64,000 nucleotides of DNA from DATBGZ01 sp036557785 (lineage in GTDB: Bacteria; Actinomycetota; Actinomycetes; Mycobacteriales; Micromonosporaceae): contig DATBGZ010000036.1 in the NCBI GenBank assembly GCA_036557785.1, positions 1 through 64,000 of the forward strand, given 5' to 3'. Of the stretch, positions 8,505-15,787 are shown in pieces; position 1 is the first letter of the stretch, and each line of letters opens with the position of its first letter. Position numbers and translations under genes: made by a program. The notes below the pieces were generated by a model. It was not told where the DNA came from, ran no database searches, and saw only the letters and a program-made list of their open reading frames with translations.

Positions 8505-8760
8505 AGGCTGCCCCCGCGTCCGCGGCGTTCTTTCGGCCAGGTCGATAGAGCCCTCGTGGTAGTCCGAGGCGTGGATGACGGAGGCTTGGGAACGCCCGGG
8601 CCAACAGCACCGACGAAGCGCCGCCGCCGCAACCGATGTCCGCGACCTTGGCGCCTTTCTCCAGCTTCTCGCGGCGCCCTCGAGGGCAGGGATCCAGTTG
8701 GGTACCAGGTTCGTCAGGTAGCCGGGCCGGAAGAACCGTTCGCACCCCACATGCACGTCG
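8505..8760 (-). pseudogene. Relic of a SAM-dependent methyltransferase
   Basis: Read from 8760 downwards, the minus strand encodes a recognisable piece of an Rv2258c-like methyltransferase: CERFFRPGYLTNLVPNW, then a 1-nt shift to EKLEKGAKVADIGCGGGAS (SAM motif I), another to SVIHASDYHEGSIDLAE, another to NAADAGA. At least three single-base indels occur in about 250 bp, and both the N-terminal and C-terminal parts are missing (the family is about 350 residues). It cannot make a functional protein. The rest of 8494-8874 shows no gene. Confidence 0.8.
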
Positions 8761-8874
8761 GGGTTTGTTCGTGCCGGCCACATGTGCACACGCCGCCTGG
8801 TCAACCGAGGGATCGCACGACCATGCATAACTCAGGCAGCACTGCCCTGTGCCGTGTCCGTGTCCACAGTGGTG

Positions 8875-9954
8875 TCAGCCGCGAATCCCTGGCTCGTCGA
8901 GACCGAAGACCCGGACCGCGATGTCCTGGAAGAACTCCTTCTTCTCGCTGGCGCTCAGCGGCAGCTCGTCCTGCATCCGCACCTCGTCGGCGACGTACTG
9001 ATAGGGGTAGTCCATCGCGTACATCACCCGGTCCGCGCCGAGAACCTCGCGCGCGAACATGATCGGTGGACCCCAGGGCATCCCGCTGGTCGTGACCCAG
9101 ATATTGCGCCGGAAGTACTCCGAAATGGTCAACTCCAATGGTTTCATCGCCGCATAACGCCGCGACGCCACCTGGCCACGGTGCATGTAATCGAGCCGGT
9201 AGAGCCAGAACGGCAGCGCCTCGCCGAGGTGGCCGACCACGATCCGCAGGCCGGGGAAGCGGTCGAGAACACCAGCGGTGATGATCCGGAGCAGGTGCAT
9301 GCCGGTCTCCACCGCGAAGCCGTAGATCGCTCCGTCCAACCCCGACCGGGCCAGCGTGTCGATCATCATGTCGTTGGGGGTGTTGGGGTGCAGGTAGAGC
9401 GGTACGTCGAGCCCGTCGACCGCCTCCAGGATCGGTGCGAATTGCGGTTCGTCGAGATAGTGGCCGCGGATGTGGGAGTTGCAGATCAGGCCTTTCAGGC
9501 CGAGATCGGTGACCGCGCGCTCAAGCTCGCTGACCGCTGACGGTGCGTCCTCGAAGCCCACCGCCGCCAGCCCCGAGAACCGCGTGGGGTGCGCCCGGCA
9601 CGCCTCGGCGAGCTGGTCATTTGACGCGCGGGCGATCTCGCGCGCGGCAGCGCCCTCCAGCACCTGGGTGCCGGGCGAGGTGAGGGCGAGCACGGCGTGG
9701 TCGATGCCCGCAGCATCCATGTCGGCGAGCCGCTGCGCACCGATGTCCGCCAGACGGTCCCGCACGAACCGAGGTCGGTCGGCCTCGCTGGTCAGGTAGT
9801 GGCCCATCAGGCTCTGGAAGCCCTTGCCACCCTCGCCGGTGCCGAGCATCCGGCGGTAGATATCGAACAACTCCGTGGGACCCCACGCCTCCTCGGTGGC
9901 GATCCGCAGGTAGCCGACCTCGCCGCCGGTAGAAAGGGGGGCTGGTTCCGTCAT
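8875..9954 (-). CDS. Amidohydrolase-2 family protein, decarboxylase-like
   Basis: A 359-residue TIM-barrel metalloenzyme of the ACMSD/gamma-resorcylate decarboxylase group. Typical segments are RIATEEAWG at the N-terminus, NSHIRGHYLDEPQFAPILEA, PLYLHPNTP, VVGHLGEALPFWLYRLD and AMDYPYQY near the C-terminus with the last metal-ligand aspartate. Relatives decarboxylate or hydrolyse aromatic and dicarbonyl carboxylates without oxygen. The ATG at 9954 lies 2 nt after the stop of the SnoaL-like gene, so the two are translationally coupled; an upstream in-frame start would overlap that gene unnecessarily. Last gene of a three-gene operon. Confidence 0.88.
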   Translation of the reverse strand: MTEPAPLSTGGEVGYLRIATEEAWGPTELFDIYRRMLGTGEGGKGFQSLMGHYLTSEADRPRFVRDRLADIGAQRLADMDAAGIDHAVLALTSPGTQVLEGAAAREIARASNDQLAEACRAHPTRFSGLAAVGFEDAPSAVSELERAVTDLGLKGLICNSHIRGHYLDEPQFAPILEAVDGLDVPLYLHPNTPNDMMIDTLARSGLDGAIYGFAVETGMHLLRIITAGVLDRFPGLRIVVGHLGEALPFWLYRLDYMHRGQVASRRYAAMKPLELTISEYFRRNIWVTTSGMPWGPPIMFAREVLGADRVMYAMDYPYQYVADEVRMQDELPLSASEKKEFFQDIAVRVFGLDEPGIRG

Positions 9955-9956
9955 GG

Positions 9957-10688
9957 TCAGCCCAGCGCCCGGCCGGCCTCGGGGTCCCACTCCTGGCCGG
10001 TCACCGGGTGGGGGTAGTGGAACGGGACCGTGTCGGTGTGCGGGAAGAGCTGGAAATCGCCGGTCAGCTCGTCGGGGCCCAGCGGGTCCTCAGGAAAGGT
10101 CGTGGTTGGGATGACCGCCGACATCGGGTCGGTCTTTGCCCAGCCCTTGGCGTAATCGCCGTGCCAGAAGGGCCGGTACTGCAGTCGCTGGAACTTCCAG
10201 ACGCCGTCCTCCTTGACGTACTCGTTCTCGTAGATCCCGCCCTCCCACCACTGTTCATAGGACGTGGTGCCGGGGAAGGAGTCCCTGGCTGAGTAGTGCA
10301 GGCCGGCCTGCATGACCGAGCGGAACCGCCCGTGTGCGGTGCGGGCATCGTCGGCGACGGTGACCACGTCCTGCATCTGCGGGTGGTCGAGCAGGAAGCC
10401 GAAGACCGGCCCGTTGTGTCCCGCCACGAACCGCGTCCCGAACCGTCCAATGTAGAGCCGTTCGATGCCCGCACGGCCCTGGTAGAGCCCACCGCAGAAG
10501 TACACCTCGGCCTGGTCGCTGAACAGCTGCGTGACCTCGCGGTAGTGGCACTTGTCGAGGTAGTAGCCGTACTTGTGCTGCAGGGCCCTGATCTCCTGCT
10601 GTGCCTCGAGCCGCGCGAGTCGCTGCTCCAGTGCCGCGACCCGAGCCGCGACGGTGGAGCGGGTAGCCGGCTTGGCGGTCTGCGTCAT
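9957..10688 (-). CDS. SnoaL-like / NTF2-fold protein
   Basis: A 243-residue protein with a short N-terminal coiled coil (VAALEQRLARLEAQQEIRAL) and a SnoaL-like alpha+beta cone (KYGYYLDKCHYREVTQLFSDQ..., QWWEGGIYENEYVKEDGVWK). The fold covers isomerases, dehydratases and small-ligand binders. A C-terminal extension rich in Pro, His and Asp (about residues 180-243) is typical of subgroups encoded beside amidohydrolases and oxidoreductases. Its ATG overlaps the stop of the GMC gene (ATGA), and it ends 2 nt before the amidohydrolase start, so all three are made together. The reaction is unknown. Confidence 0.82.
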   Translation of the reverse strand: MTQTAKPATRSTVAARVAALEQRLARLEAQQEIRALQHKYGYYLDKCHYREVTQLFSDQAEVYFCGGLYQGRAGIERLYIGRFGTRFVAGHNGPVFGFLLDHPQMQDVVTVADDARTAHGRFRSVMQAGLHYSARDSFPGTTSYEQWWEGGIYENEYVKEDGVWKFQRLQYRPFWHGDYAKGWAKTDPMSAVIPTTTFPEDPLGPDELTGDFQLFPHTDTVPFHYPHPVTGQEWDPEAGRALG

Positions 10689-12202
10689 GTTCCACTTCCA
10701 GCTCTGGTGCGGATGCGACCGGCGGCGTGTTCGGCGGCCATGATGACGGTCAGGTTCGGATTCGCTCGGGGCGCGGACGGGAAGATCGAGGCGTCCACCA
10801 CCCGCAGCCCGTCCACTCCCAGCACCCGGCATTCGGGATCCAGGACGCTGACTGGGTCATCCGCCGCGCCCATCGGGCAGGTGCACGACAGGTGGGCGCT
10901 GTCGACGACCAGCGCCGGCACGTCCCGAGGGTCGGGCAGTTCGAGCGGTCCGTCCAGGACGGCCCGGAACGCGGGACGCGCGGCGCATTCGCGCACCAGA
11001 TCGAGCGACGCGACCATCCGGTCCAGGTCGCGGGTGTCGGTGAGCACTGCCTGCTCGAGGTACGGCTCGTCGAGCGGGTCGGGCGAACGGAGCGTCAGCC
11101 GGCCCCGCGAGAAGACCTGCTCAAGCTGCGAGACGAGCAGGGCCTTCCCGCCGAGCGGCGGGTGGCCATTGTTCGGGACGAGGAACATGTCGTCCTCGTC
11201 GCCGCCGCTCGGCGCGGAGGCATACCGCAGCAGGCAGTTGCTGACCCGCCCACCGCGCGGCTTGGGCAGGCCGTGCTTGCTCGGCAAAGGGATCAGCAGG
11301 CAGGGGTGATCCTGCAGTGCCCGTCCCACCGGCAGGTCGACGATCGACGCGATGCCGAGCGCGGCCAACTCGTCGGCCGGGCCGATGCCCGAGCGCAGCA
11401 GCAGCGCGGGCGAGTGGACAGCCCCGCAGCACACGATGACTTCGCCGCCCGCGCGGACCCGCAACTCCTCACCGCCGACCAGCCGCACACCCACCGCGCG
11501 CGTGCCGTCCAGGAGCACCGTGGCGGCTTGGCTGTCGCCGCGGACAGTGAGGTTCGGGCGATCCCGGCACGGTTCGAGGTAGCCGTCGTTGGTGGACACG
11601 CGGCGGCGGCCGTCGCGCATGCTGACCCCGAATGGGCTCAGGCCGGTCGCGCCCGGGGCGTTATGGTCCTCGGACCAGGCGTAGCCCAGATCGTTCACTG
11701 CTTCGGCGAAAGCCAGGTCTATCGCGCCCCAGCCGTCCTGCGGTTCCCGGAAGACGGGAATGGGCCCGCCCGTGCCGTGGTATGCCCTGTCCCCGAACTG
11801 CTGGTCGTCCTCGAGCTTGCAGTAGGACGGGAGCACGTCATCGAAGGCCCAGCCGCGCACCCCGGCCCGCGCCCACGCGTCGAAGTCCGCAGGTGCACCG
11901 CGAATGGCGAACATGGCATTCACGGTGGACGTGCCACCGACTCCCCGACCACGCGGGTAGAACTGCTCCTCCTGGTGCGGGTTGCGTACGGCCGTGACGT
12001 TCGGCCACCAGAAGTCCGGGTTGGACGCGGGGTCCATGTCGAGCTCGGCGGTGTGGAACGCATGGGGGGTTTCGGCGCCGCGAAAGTCGCGACCGGCCTC
12101 CAGCAGCAGCACGGCCGCCTCCGCGTGCTCGGCGAGGCGGGCGGCCATCACCGCGCCGGCGGAACCGGCGCCGACGACAATCCAGTCCCAGGCAAGGTTC
12201 AT
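10685..12202 (-). CDS. GMC-family FAD-dependent oxidoreductase
   Basis: A 505-residue glucose-methanol-choline oxidoreductase. The ADP-binding motif is at the N-terminus (DWIVVGAGSAGAVMAARL), then the GMC signature region YPRGRGVGGTSTVNAMFAIRG, the second signature HSPALLLRSGIGPA, and the C-terminal active site with HLSCTCPMG and the asparagine of RANPNLTVIMAAEHAA, giving a His/Asn pair as in choline-oxidase-type members. It oxidises an alcohol to an aldehyde or ketone. First gene of the operon with the SnoaL-like protein (4-nt overlap) and the amidohydrolase. ATG 12202 starts two residues before the FAD motif. Confidence 0.92.
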   Translation of the reverse strand: MNLAWDWIVVGAGSAGAVMAARLAEHAEAAVLLLEAGRDFRGAETPHAFHTAELDMDPASNPDFWWPNVTAVRNPHQEEQFYPRGRGVGGTSTVNAMFAIRGAPADFDAWARAGVRGWAFDDVLPSYCKLEDDQQFGDRAYHGTGGPIPVFREPQDGWGAIDLAFAEAVNDLGYAWSEDHNAPGATGLSPFGVSMRDGRRRVSTNDGYLEPCRDRPNLTVRGDSQAATVLLDGTRAVGVRLVGGEELRVRAGGEVIVCCGAVHSPALLLRSGIGPADELAALGIASIVDLPVGRALQDHPCLLIPLPSKHGLPKPRGGRVSNCLLRYASAPSGGDEDDMFLVPNNGHPPLGGKALLVSQLEQVFSRGRLTLRSPDPLDEPYLEQAVLTDTRDLDRMVASLDLVRECAARPAFRAVLDGPLELPDPRDVPALVVDSAHLSCTCPMGAADDPVSVLDPECRVLGVDGLRVVDASIFPSAPRANPNLTVIMAAEHAAGRIRTRAGSGT

Positions 12203-12446
12203 GACCGCCTCCCGACCACGGCCGTGGTACGCACGCGCACCACATCGCCACGCCCCATCGTTGCCGTGAACTCGCCGCGCTCGCGCCACCTGTTCCGCTG
12301 GGCGAAAGCCTCACCATGGGCCGACCGAGTCCGGGCTCGCCGGAACGTGGGTGCTCCGGGAAGGAAAATGGGTAACCGTTCCCCATGCTTGGCCGACCAT
12401 GATCACCTTACCGTGGCCACAGACCCACCAACCCTCGGAGTCCGCT

Positions 12447-13946
12447 ATGGCCATCAATGCGTCGCGCCGCCTCAGCCGTGCAGCAGCCCTCGGTCTCACA
12501 CTCGTCCTCGTTGCCGCGGCATGCTCACGACCAACCACAGCACCCGACCACCCCAACGCATCCGGCGACCCGACGACGCCCCTGCTGAAACCGACGATGC
12601 TCCCGTCCGCGATCGCCATCGTTGGCGGCAATACCGTCCCGTTCTCGATGTTCCCGTACTACGCCGACCTCGGTGTCGCGGGGTTTGGCTTCTTCTCGCC
12701 CTTCTGTGGCAGTTCGGTCATCGCGGCCGAGTGGCTGCTCACCGCGGCTCACTGCGACGTGGCGGAACTGCACGGCCAAACCGGCGTGGCCACGAGTCAC
12801 ACCAACGGCAGCGGCACGTTCACCGTCCATCCACTGTGGACCGGCGATCACACGGACGGGCACGACCTGGCGCTGGTCAAGGTCTCGGCCGCGCTGACCA
12901 CCGACATCCGGCCGATTCAGGTCGGCGCGCCGTTCACGCCCGCGGACTACACCGGTGGTACTCCGGCCACCATCATGGGCACGGGCGAGACCACGGCGAA
13001 CGATCCGAGCACGGCCGGTTTCTTCCAGGCCGCCGACACCACGATCCGCAGCGACGACGACATGGATGGCATCTTCAACCCGTGGTACTGGTTCGACGAC
13101 TGGAACGAGGCGCTGATGATCGGCGCCGGATCGGAGTCAACCACCGTCTGCTTCGGCGATAGCGGCGGCCCGCTGGTGGTGAACGCGCACACGGCTGCGC
13201 CGGTGGAGGTGGGCGTCGCGAGCTTCACCCACACCTCGCCGTTTGACTCGGGCTGCTCCAACGCGGGGGGCTTCGCTGAGCTCTCCGGCGCCCAGCTGGC
13301 CTGGGTGGCGAGCATGGTGCCCGGGGTGGCCGCCGGTTGGGGCGACTGCACCAGCCTGAACGGCCAGGCGGGCTACGGCGTCGGTACGTACGGCTCGGAC
13401 CGCGTCAACGGACCGAACAACGATGGTGGCAACTGGTGGGACATCCAGTGCGTCAGCTGGGACGCGCGCACGATCCAGGCCAAACACAGCGGCCTGTGCG
13501 GCACCGTGGACCCGACCTCCGGTGTGTTGACCCAGGGCAACTGCACCAACCAGATGTACAGCCTGTTCGAGCTGTCGCCCAGCGACGACGGCAACTACCG
13601 GCTGATCGTGACCGCCACCAACAAGTGCCTCGGCGTCATCGGCTCGAGCACCGCCCTCCGCGCGCAGATCGCCCAGGAGGACTGCGGCCCCGGACACAAC
13701 CAGCAGTTCACCCTGATCCCCAGCGGCGGCGGCTACTACCAGCTGCTCAACCGCAACAGCCAGCTCTGCGTCGACGTGCAGGGCGACTACACCGGTCCGG
13801 GCGCACTCATGTGGCAGTACGCCTGCGATCGGGGCGACAACCAGCTGTTCCACCTCAACCACCCAGCCGCGTGCGCAGGCAAGCCGATGCCGAACGACAC
13901 TGCGCTGCCCACCCTCGGCTGCATGCCCCCGCGCAAGGCCAAGTAG
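12447..13946 (+). CDS. Lipoprotein S1 serine protease with ricin-type lectin domain
   Basis: A 499-residue exported protease. The signal peptide ends in a lipobox (LVLVAAAC), so it is probably lipid-anchored. The trypsin-like domain (about 50-290) has the full triad: His in TAAHCD, Asp in GHDLALVKV, Ser in CFGDSGGPL. A linker region with paired cysteines follows, then a ricin B-type beta-trefoil (about 345-480) with repeated QW-like motifs (MYSLFELSP, NQQFTLIPSG, DNQLFHLN) expected to bind carbohydrate. Surface proteolysis targeted to glycans or cell-wall material is the natural reading. ATG 12447 follows CGGAG. Confidence 0.9.
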   Translation: MAINASRRLSRAAALGLTLVLVAAACSRPTTAPDHPNASGDPTTPLLKPTMLPSAIAIVGGNTVPFSMFPYYADLGVAGFGFFSPFCGSSVIAAEWLLTAAHCDVAELHGQTGVATSHTNGSGTFTVHPLWTGDHTDGHDLALVKVSAALTTDIRPIQVGAPFTPADYTGGTPATIMGTGETTANDPSTAGFFQAADTTIRSDDDMDGIFNPWYWFDDWNEALMIGAGSESTTVCFGDSGGPLVVNAHTAAPVEVGVASFTHTSPFDSGCSNAGGFAELSGAQLAWVASMVPGVAAGWGDCTSLNGQAGYGVGTYGSDRVNGPNNDGGNWWDIQCVSWDARTIQAKHSGLCGTVDPTSGVLTQGNCTNQMYSLFELSPSDDGNYRLIVTATNKCLGVIGSSTALRAQIAQEDCGPGHNQQFTLIPSGGGYYQLLNRNSQLCVDVQGDYTGPGALMWQYACDRGDNQLFHLNHPAACAGKPMPNDTALPTLGCMPPRKAK

Positions 13947-14239
13947 CGGTGGGCCCGCGCGTAGCCCTTTGCGCAACAGCTCGACCCTTGCCACGTTCGC
14001 GGCCTGGGCGACCTGGGTGGCGGAGATGCGTTCCCTTAGGCACCACCGCAACACGGTGATCATCCGCTGAGATCACTGGGTTACGCGAGTGCACCTGCCA
14101 GGCACCAATGCCACCCAGCTCACCGAGTGGGCCACGACCAACCCCGCACGCCGCGCGCGGCGGCAAGCGCCCCGGTGGGGTGTTTTGGCCGTAACCTCGG
14201 TAGGAGGACTCGGCGGATGAGAGCTAAGGAGCTGACGTG
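13947..14239. other. Intergenic region before msrA
   Basis: 293 bases. The minus strand contains a stretch resembling the tail of a tyrosine recombinase (WCLRERISATQVAQAAN), but too short and without catalytic residues to name. A TAACCT box (14191-14196), a GTAGGAGG motif and AAGGAG (14226-14231) precede msrA. Confidence 0.35.
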
Positions 14240-14758
14240 ATGACCGCGAACACCGAGACGGCGATCCTCGCCGGTGGTTGCTTCTGGGGCATGCAGGACC
14301 TCATCCGTAAGCGCCGTGGTGTGCTCAGCACGCGCGTGGGCTATTCGGGCGGTGATGTCCCAAACGCCACCTACCGTAACCACGGAACGCACGCCGAGGC
14401 CCTCGAGGTCGTCTTCGACCCGAGTGTCCTGTCGTTCCGCGACTTGCTGGAGTTCTTCTTCCAGGTGCACGACCCGACTACGCGCAACCGGCAGGGCAAC
14501 GACATCGGCACCAGCTACCGCTCGGCCATCTTCTACACCAGCGACGAGCAGAAACACGTTGCCGAGGAGACGATCGCGGACGTCGACGCGTCTGGACTGT
14601 GGCCAGGCAAGGTGGTCACCGAGGTGACGGCGGCCGGACCATTCTGGGAGGCCGAGCCGGAGCACCAGGACTATCTGGAGAAGTTCCCGAACGGCTATAC
14701 CTGCCACTACCCGAGGACGAACTGGAAGCTGCCCAAGCGCTCCGAATCAACCCGTTGA
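14240..14758 (+). CDS. msrA: Peptide methionine-S-sulfoxide reductase
   Basis: A 172-residue MsrA with the catalytic signature GGCFWGMQDLIRK; the cysteine attacks the sulfoxide. Downstream conserved segments are STRVGYSGGDVPNATYRNHGTHAE, the acidic region around FFFQVHDPTTRNRQGND and GTSYRSAIFY. It repairs methionine-S-oxide in proteins using thioredoxin. Length and motifs are normal, so it should be active. ATG 14240 is preferred over GTG 14237 because AAGGAG lies 8 nt upstream. Transcribed alone. Confidence 0.95.
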   Translation: MTANTETAILAGGCFWGMQDLIRKRRGVLSTRVGYSGGDVPNATYRNHGTHAEALEVVFDPSVLSFRDLLEFFFQVHDPTTRNRQGNDIGTSYRSAIFYTSDEQKHVAEETIADVDASGLWPGKVVTEVTAAGPFWEAEPEHQDYLEKFPNGYTCHYPRTNWKLPKRSESTR

Positions 14759-14816
14759 GGTCGACGCTCAACGCCAACGTCGAAGCCACGCCGGGCGTCC
14801 GACTACTCTTGGGCGC

Positions 14817-15746
14817 GTGGGCGTTCCCGGCGACTCGGTGATCGCCCATCTGGAGTCGGCCTACGGCGTGCCGATCACCGGTCTGGCCGCGCTGGACCGT
14901 GACGTCTGGCGAGCTGACCGCGCCGACGGCTCGACGTGGGTGGTGCGGATCTTTCCACCGCAGCGCCCCGTCGCGGCGGTCGAGGAGGACGCCGTCATCC
15001 TGGACCGCCTGGAGGCGGCGGGCTTCCCGGCCGAGCGCCGCGTCGGACCGGTATCCACTCTGGACGGTCGAGGAGTGCTCGTCACCGGCTTCGTGGTGGG
15101 AGAGGACTCACAGCGGCCAGGGACGACCTTCGCCGTGCTCGGCGGGTTGCTGGGCAGCCTGCACCAAAGACTCGCGCACGGCGTACGGGCCGGCGGGGCG
15201 TGGCACCACCTGGCGCCGACCGGCGGACCTGAGGAGGAGGTCGGGGCGGCGCTCGCCCTGCTCCAGACCACGCTGGCCAGCAGCAGCGGTGCCGACGAAG
15301 CGCGGTGCGCCATGCTGCTCGACGCGGTTGCCGGGATCGACGACGCCGCCGACCTGCCACACGCGTTCGTGCACCCCGACTTCGTCCCTGCCAACGCGAT
15401 CCAGGTCGGCGAGCGCAGCCTGGTCATGGTCGACTGGGCTGGCGCCGGACGCGGCCCGCGGCTGTGGTCGCTCGCCTTCCTGCTCTGGGCAGGCGGGGTG
15501 CTCGACCTGCGCCTCGTGGACGTCGCCGTCTCCCGCTACCGCCGGCACGTGCAGCCGACGCAGGATGAACTGGACCGCCTCGCCGGCGTCCTTTGGGCCC
15601 GCCCGGTGCTGATCGAGTGCTGGTCCGTGGCCGCCGGCCGGCGCAGCCTGGCCGAGGCCGTCGCCAGCCTGCGCTGGGCACAGCGGCAGGCGGCGCGGAT
15701 CGCCGAGCGCGCCGTCGAGAGATTCCACGCACCTGCCGAGCAGTGA
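14817..15746 (+). CDS. Aminoglycoside-phosphotransferase-like kinase
   Basis: A 309-residue APH/choline-kinase-fold protein. The N-lobe has VWRADRADGSTWVVRIFPP and a glutamate-bearing helix (EEDAVILDRLEAAGFPAERRV); the C-lobe has the Brenner catalytic loop HPDFVPANAI and the metal-binding VDWAGAG. These residues predict an active small-molecule kinase, but APH-fold proteins are often metabolic, so antibiotic resistance should not be assumed. GTG 14817 lies 7 nt after a TACTCT box with no Shine-Dalgarno, suggesting a leaderless start. Convergent with argS across a shared hairpin. Confidence 0.8.
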   Translation: MGVPGDSVIAHLESAYGVPITGLAALDRDVWRADRADGSTWVVRIFPPQRPVAAVEEDAVILDRLEAAGFPAERRVGPVSTLDGRGVLVTGFVVGEDSQRPGTTFAVLGGLLGSLHQRLAHGVRAGGAWHHLAPTGGPEEEVGAALALLQTTLASSSGADEARCAMLLDAVAGIDDAADLPHAFVHPDFVPANAIQVGERSLVMVDWAGAGRGPRLWSLAFLLWAGGVLDLRLVDVAVSRYRRHVQPTQDELDRLAGVLWARPVLIECWSVAAGRRSLAEAVASLRWAQRQAARIAERAVERFHAPAEQ

Positions 15747-15751
15747 AACAG

Positions 15752-15787
15752 CCAGGCCACGGATCGCCGCGACCTCACATGGCCTGG
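15752..15787. terminator. Bidirectional hairpin between two convergent genes
   Basis: CCAGGCCA (15752-15759) and TGGCCTGG (15780-15787) form an 8-bp stem with a 20-nt loop, exactly between the stop of the kinase gene (15746) and the stop of argS (15788). Confidence 0.5.

Noticed and set aside
10727..13162. An 811-codon open frame on the plus strand spanning the GMC gene and the start of the protease gene
   Set aside because: It crosses two well-defined genes and has no domain or plausible start; a GC-bias artefact.
13960..14070. A minus-strand stretch resembling the end of a tyrosine recombinase
   Set aside because: About 20 residues of loose similarity, no catalytic tyrosine and no attachment-site-like repeat or tRNA nearby.
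1337..14766. A 16-bp exact repeat CCCGTTGAGGTCGACG at 1337-1352 and 14751-14766
   Set aside because: The flanks diverge immediately, one copy partly overlaps the msrA stop, and a match of this length is not far from chance in GC-rich sequence.
14817..15746. Reading the APH-like kinase as an aminoglycoside resistance gene
   Set aside because: The fold is shared by many metabolic kinases; nothing in the residues or neighbours points to antibiotics.
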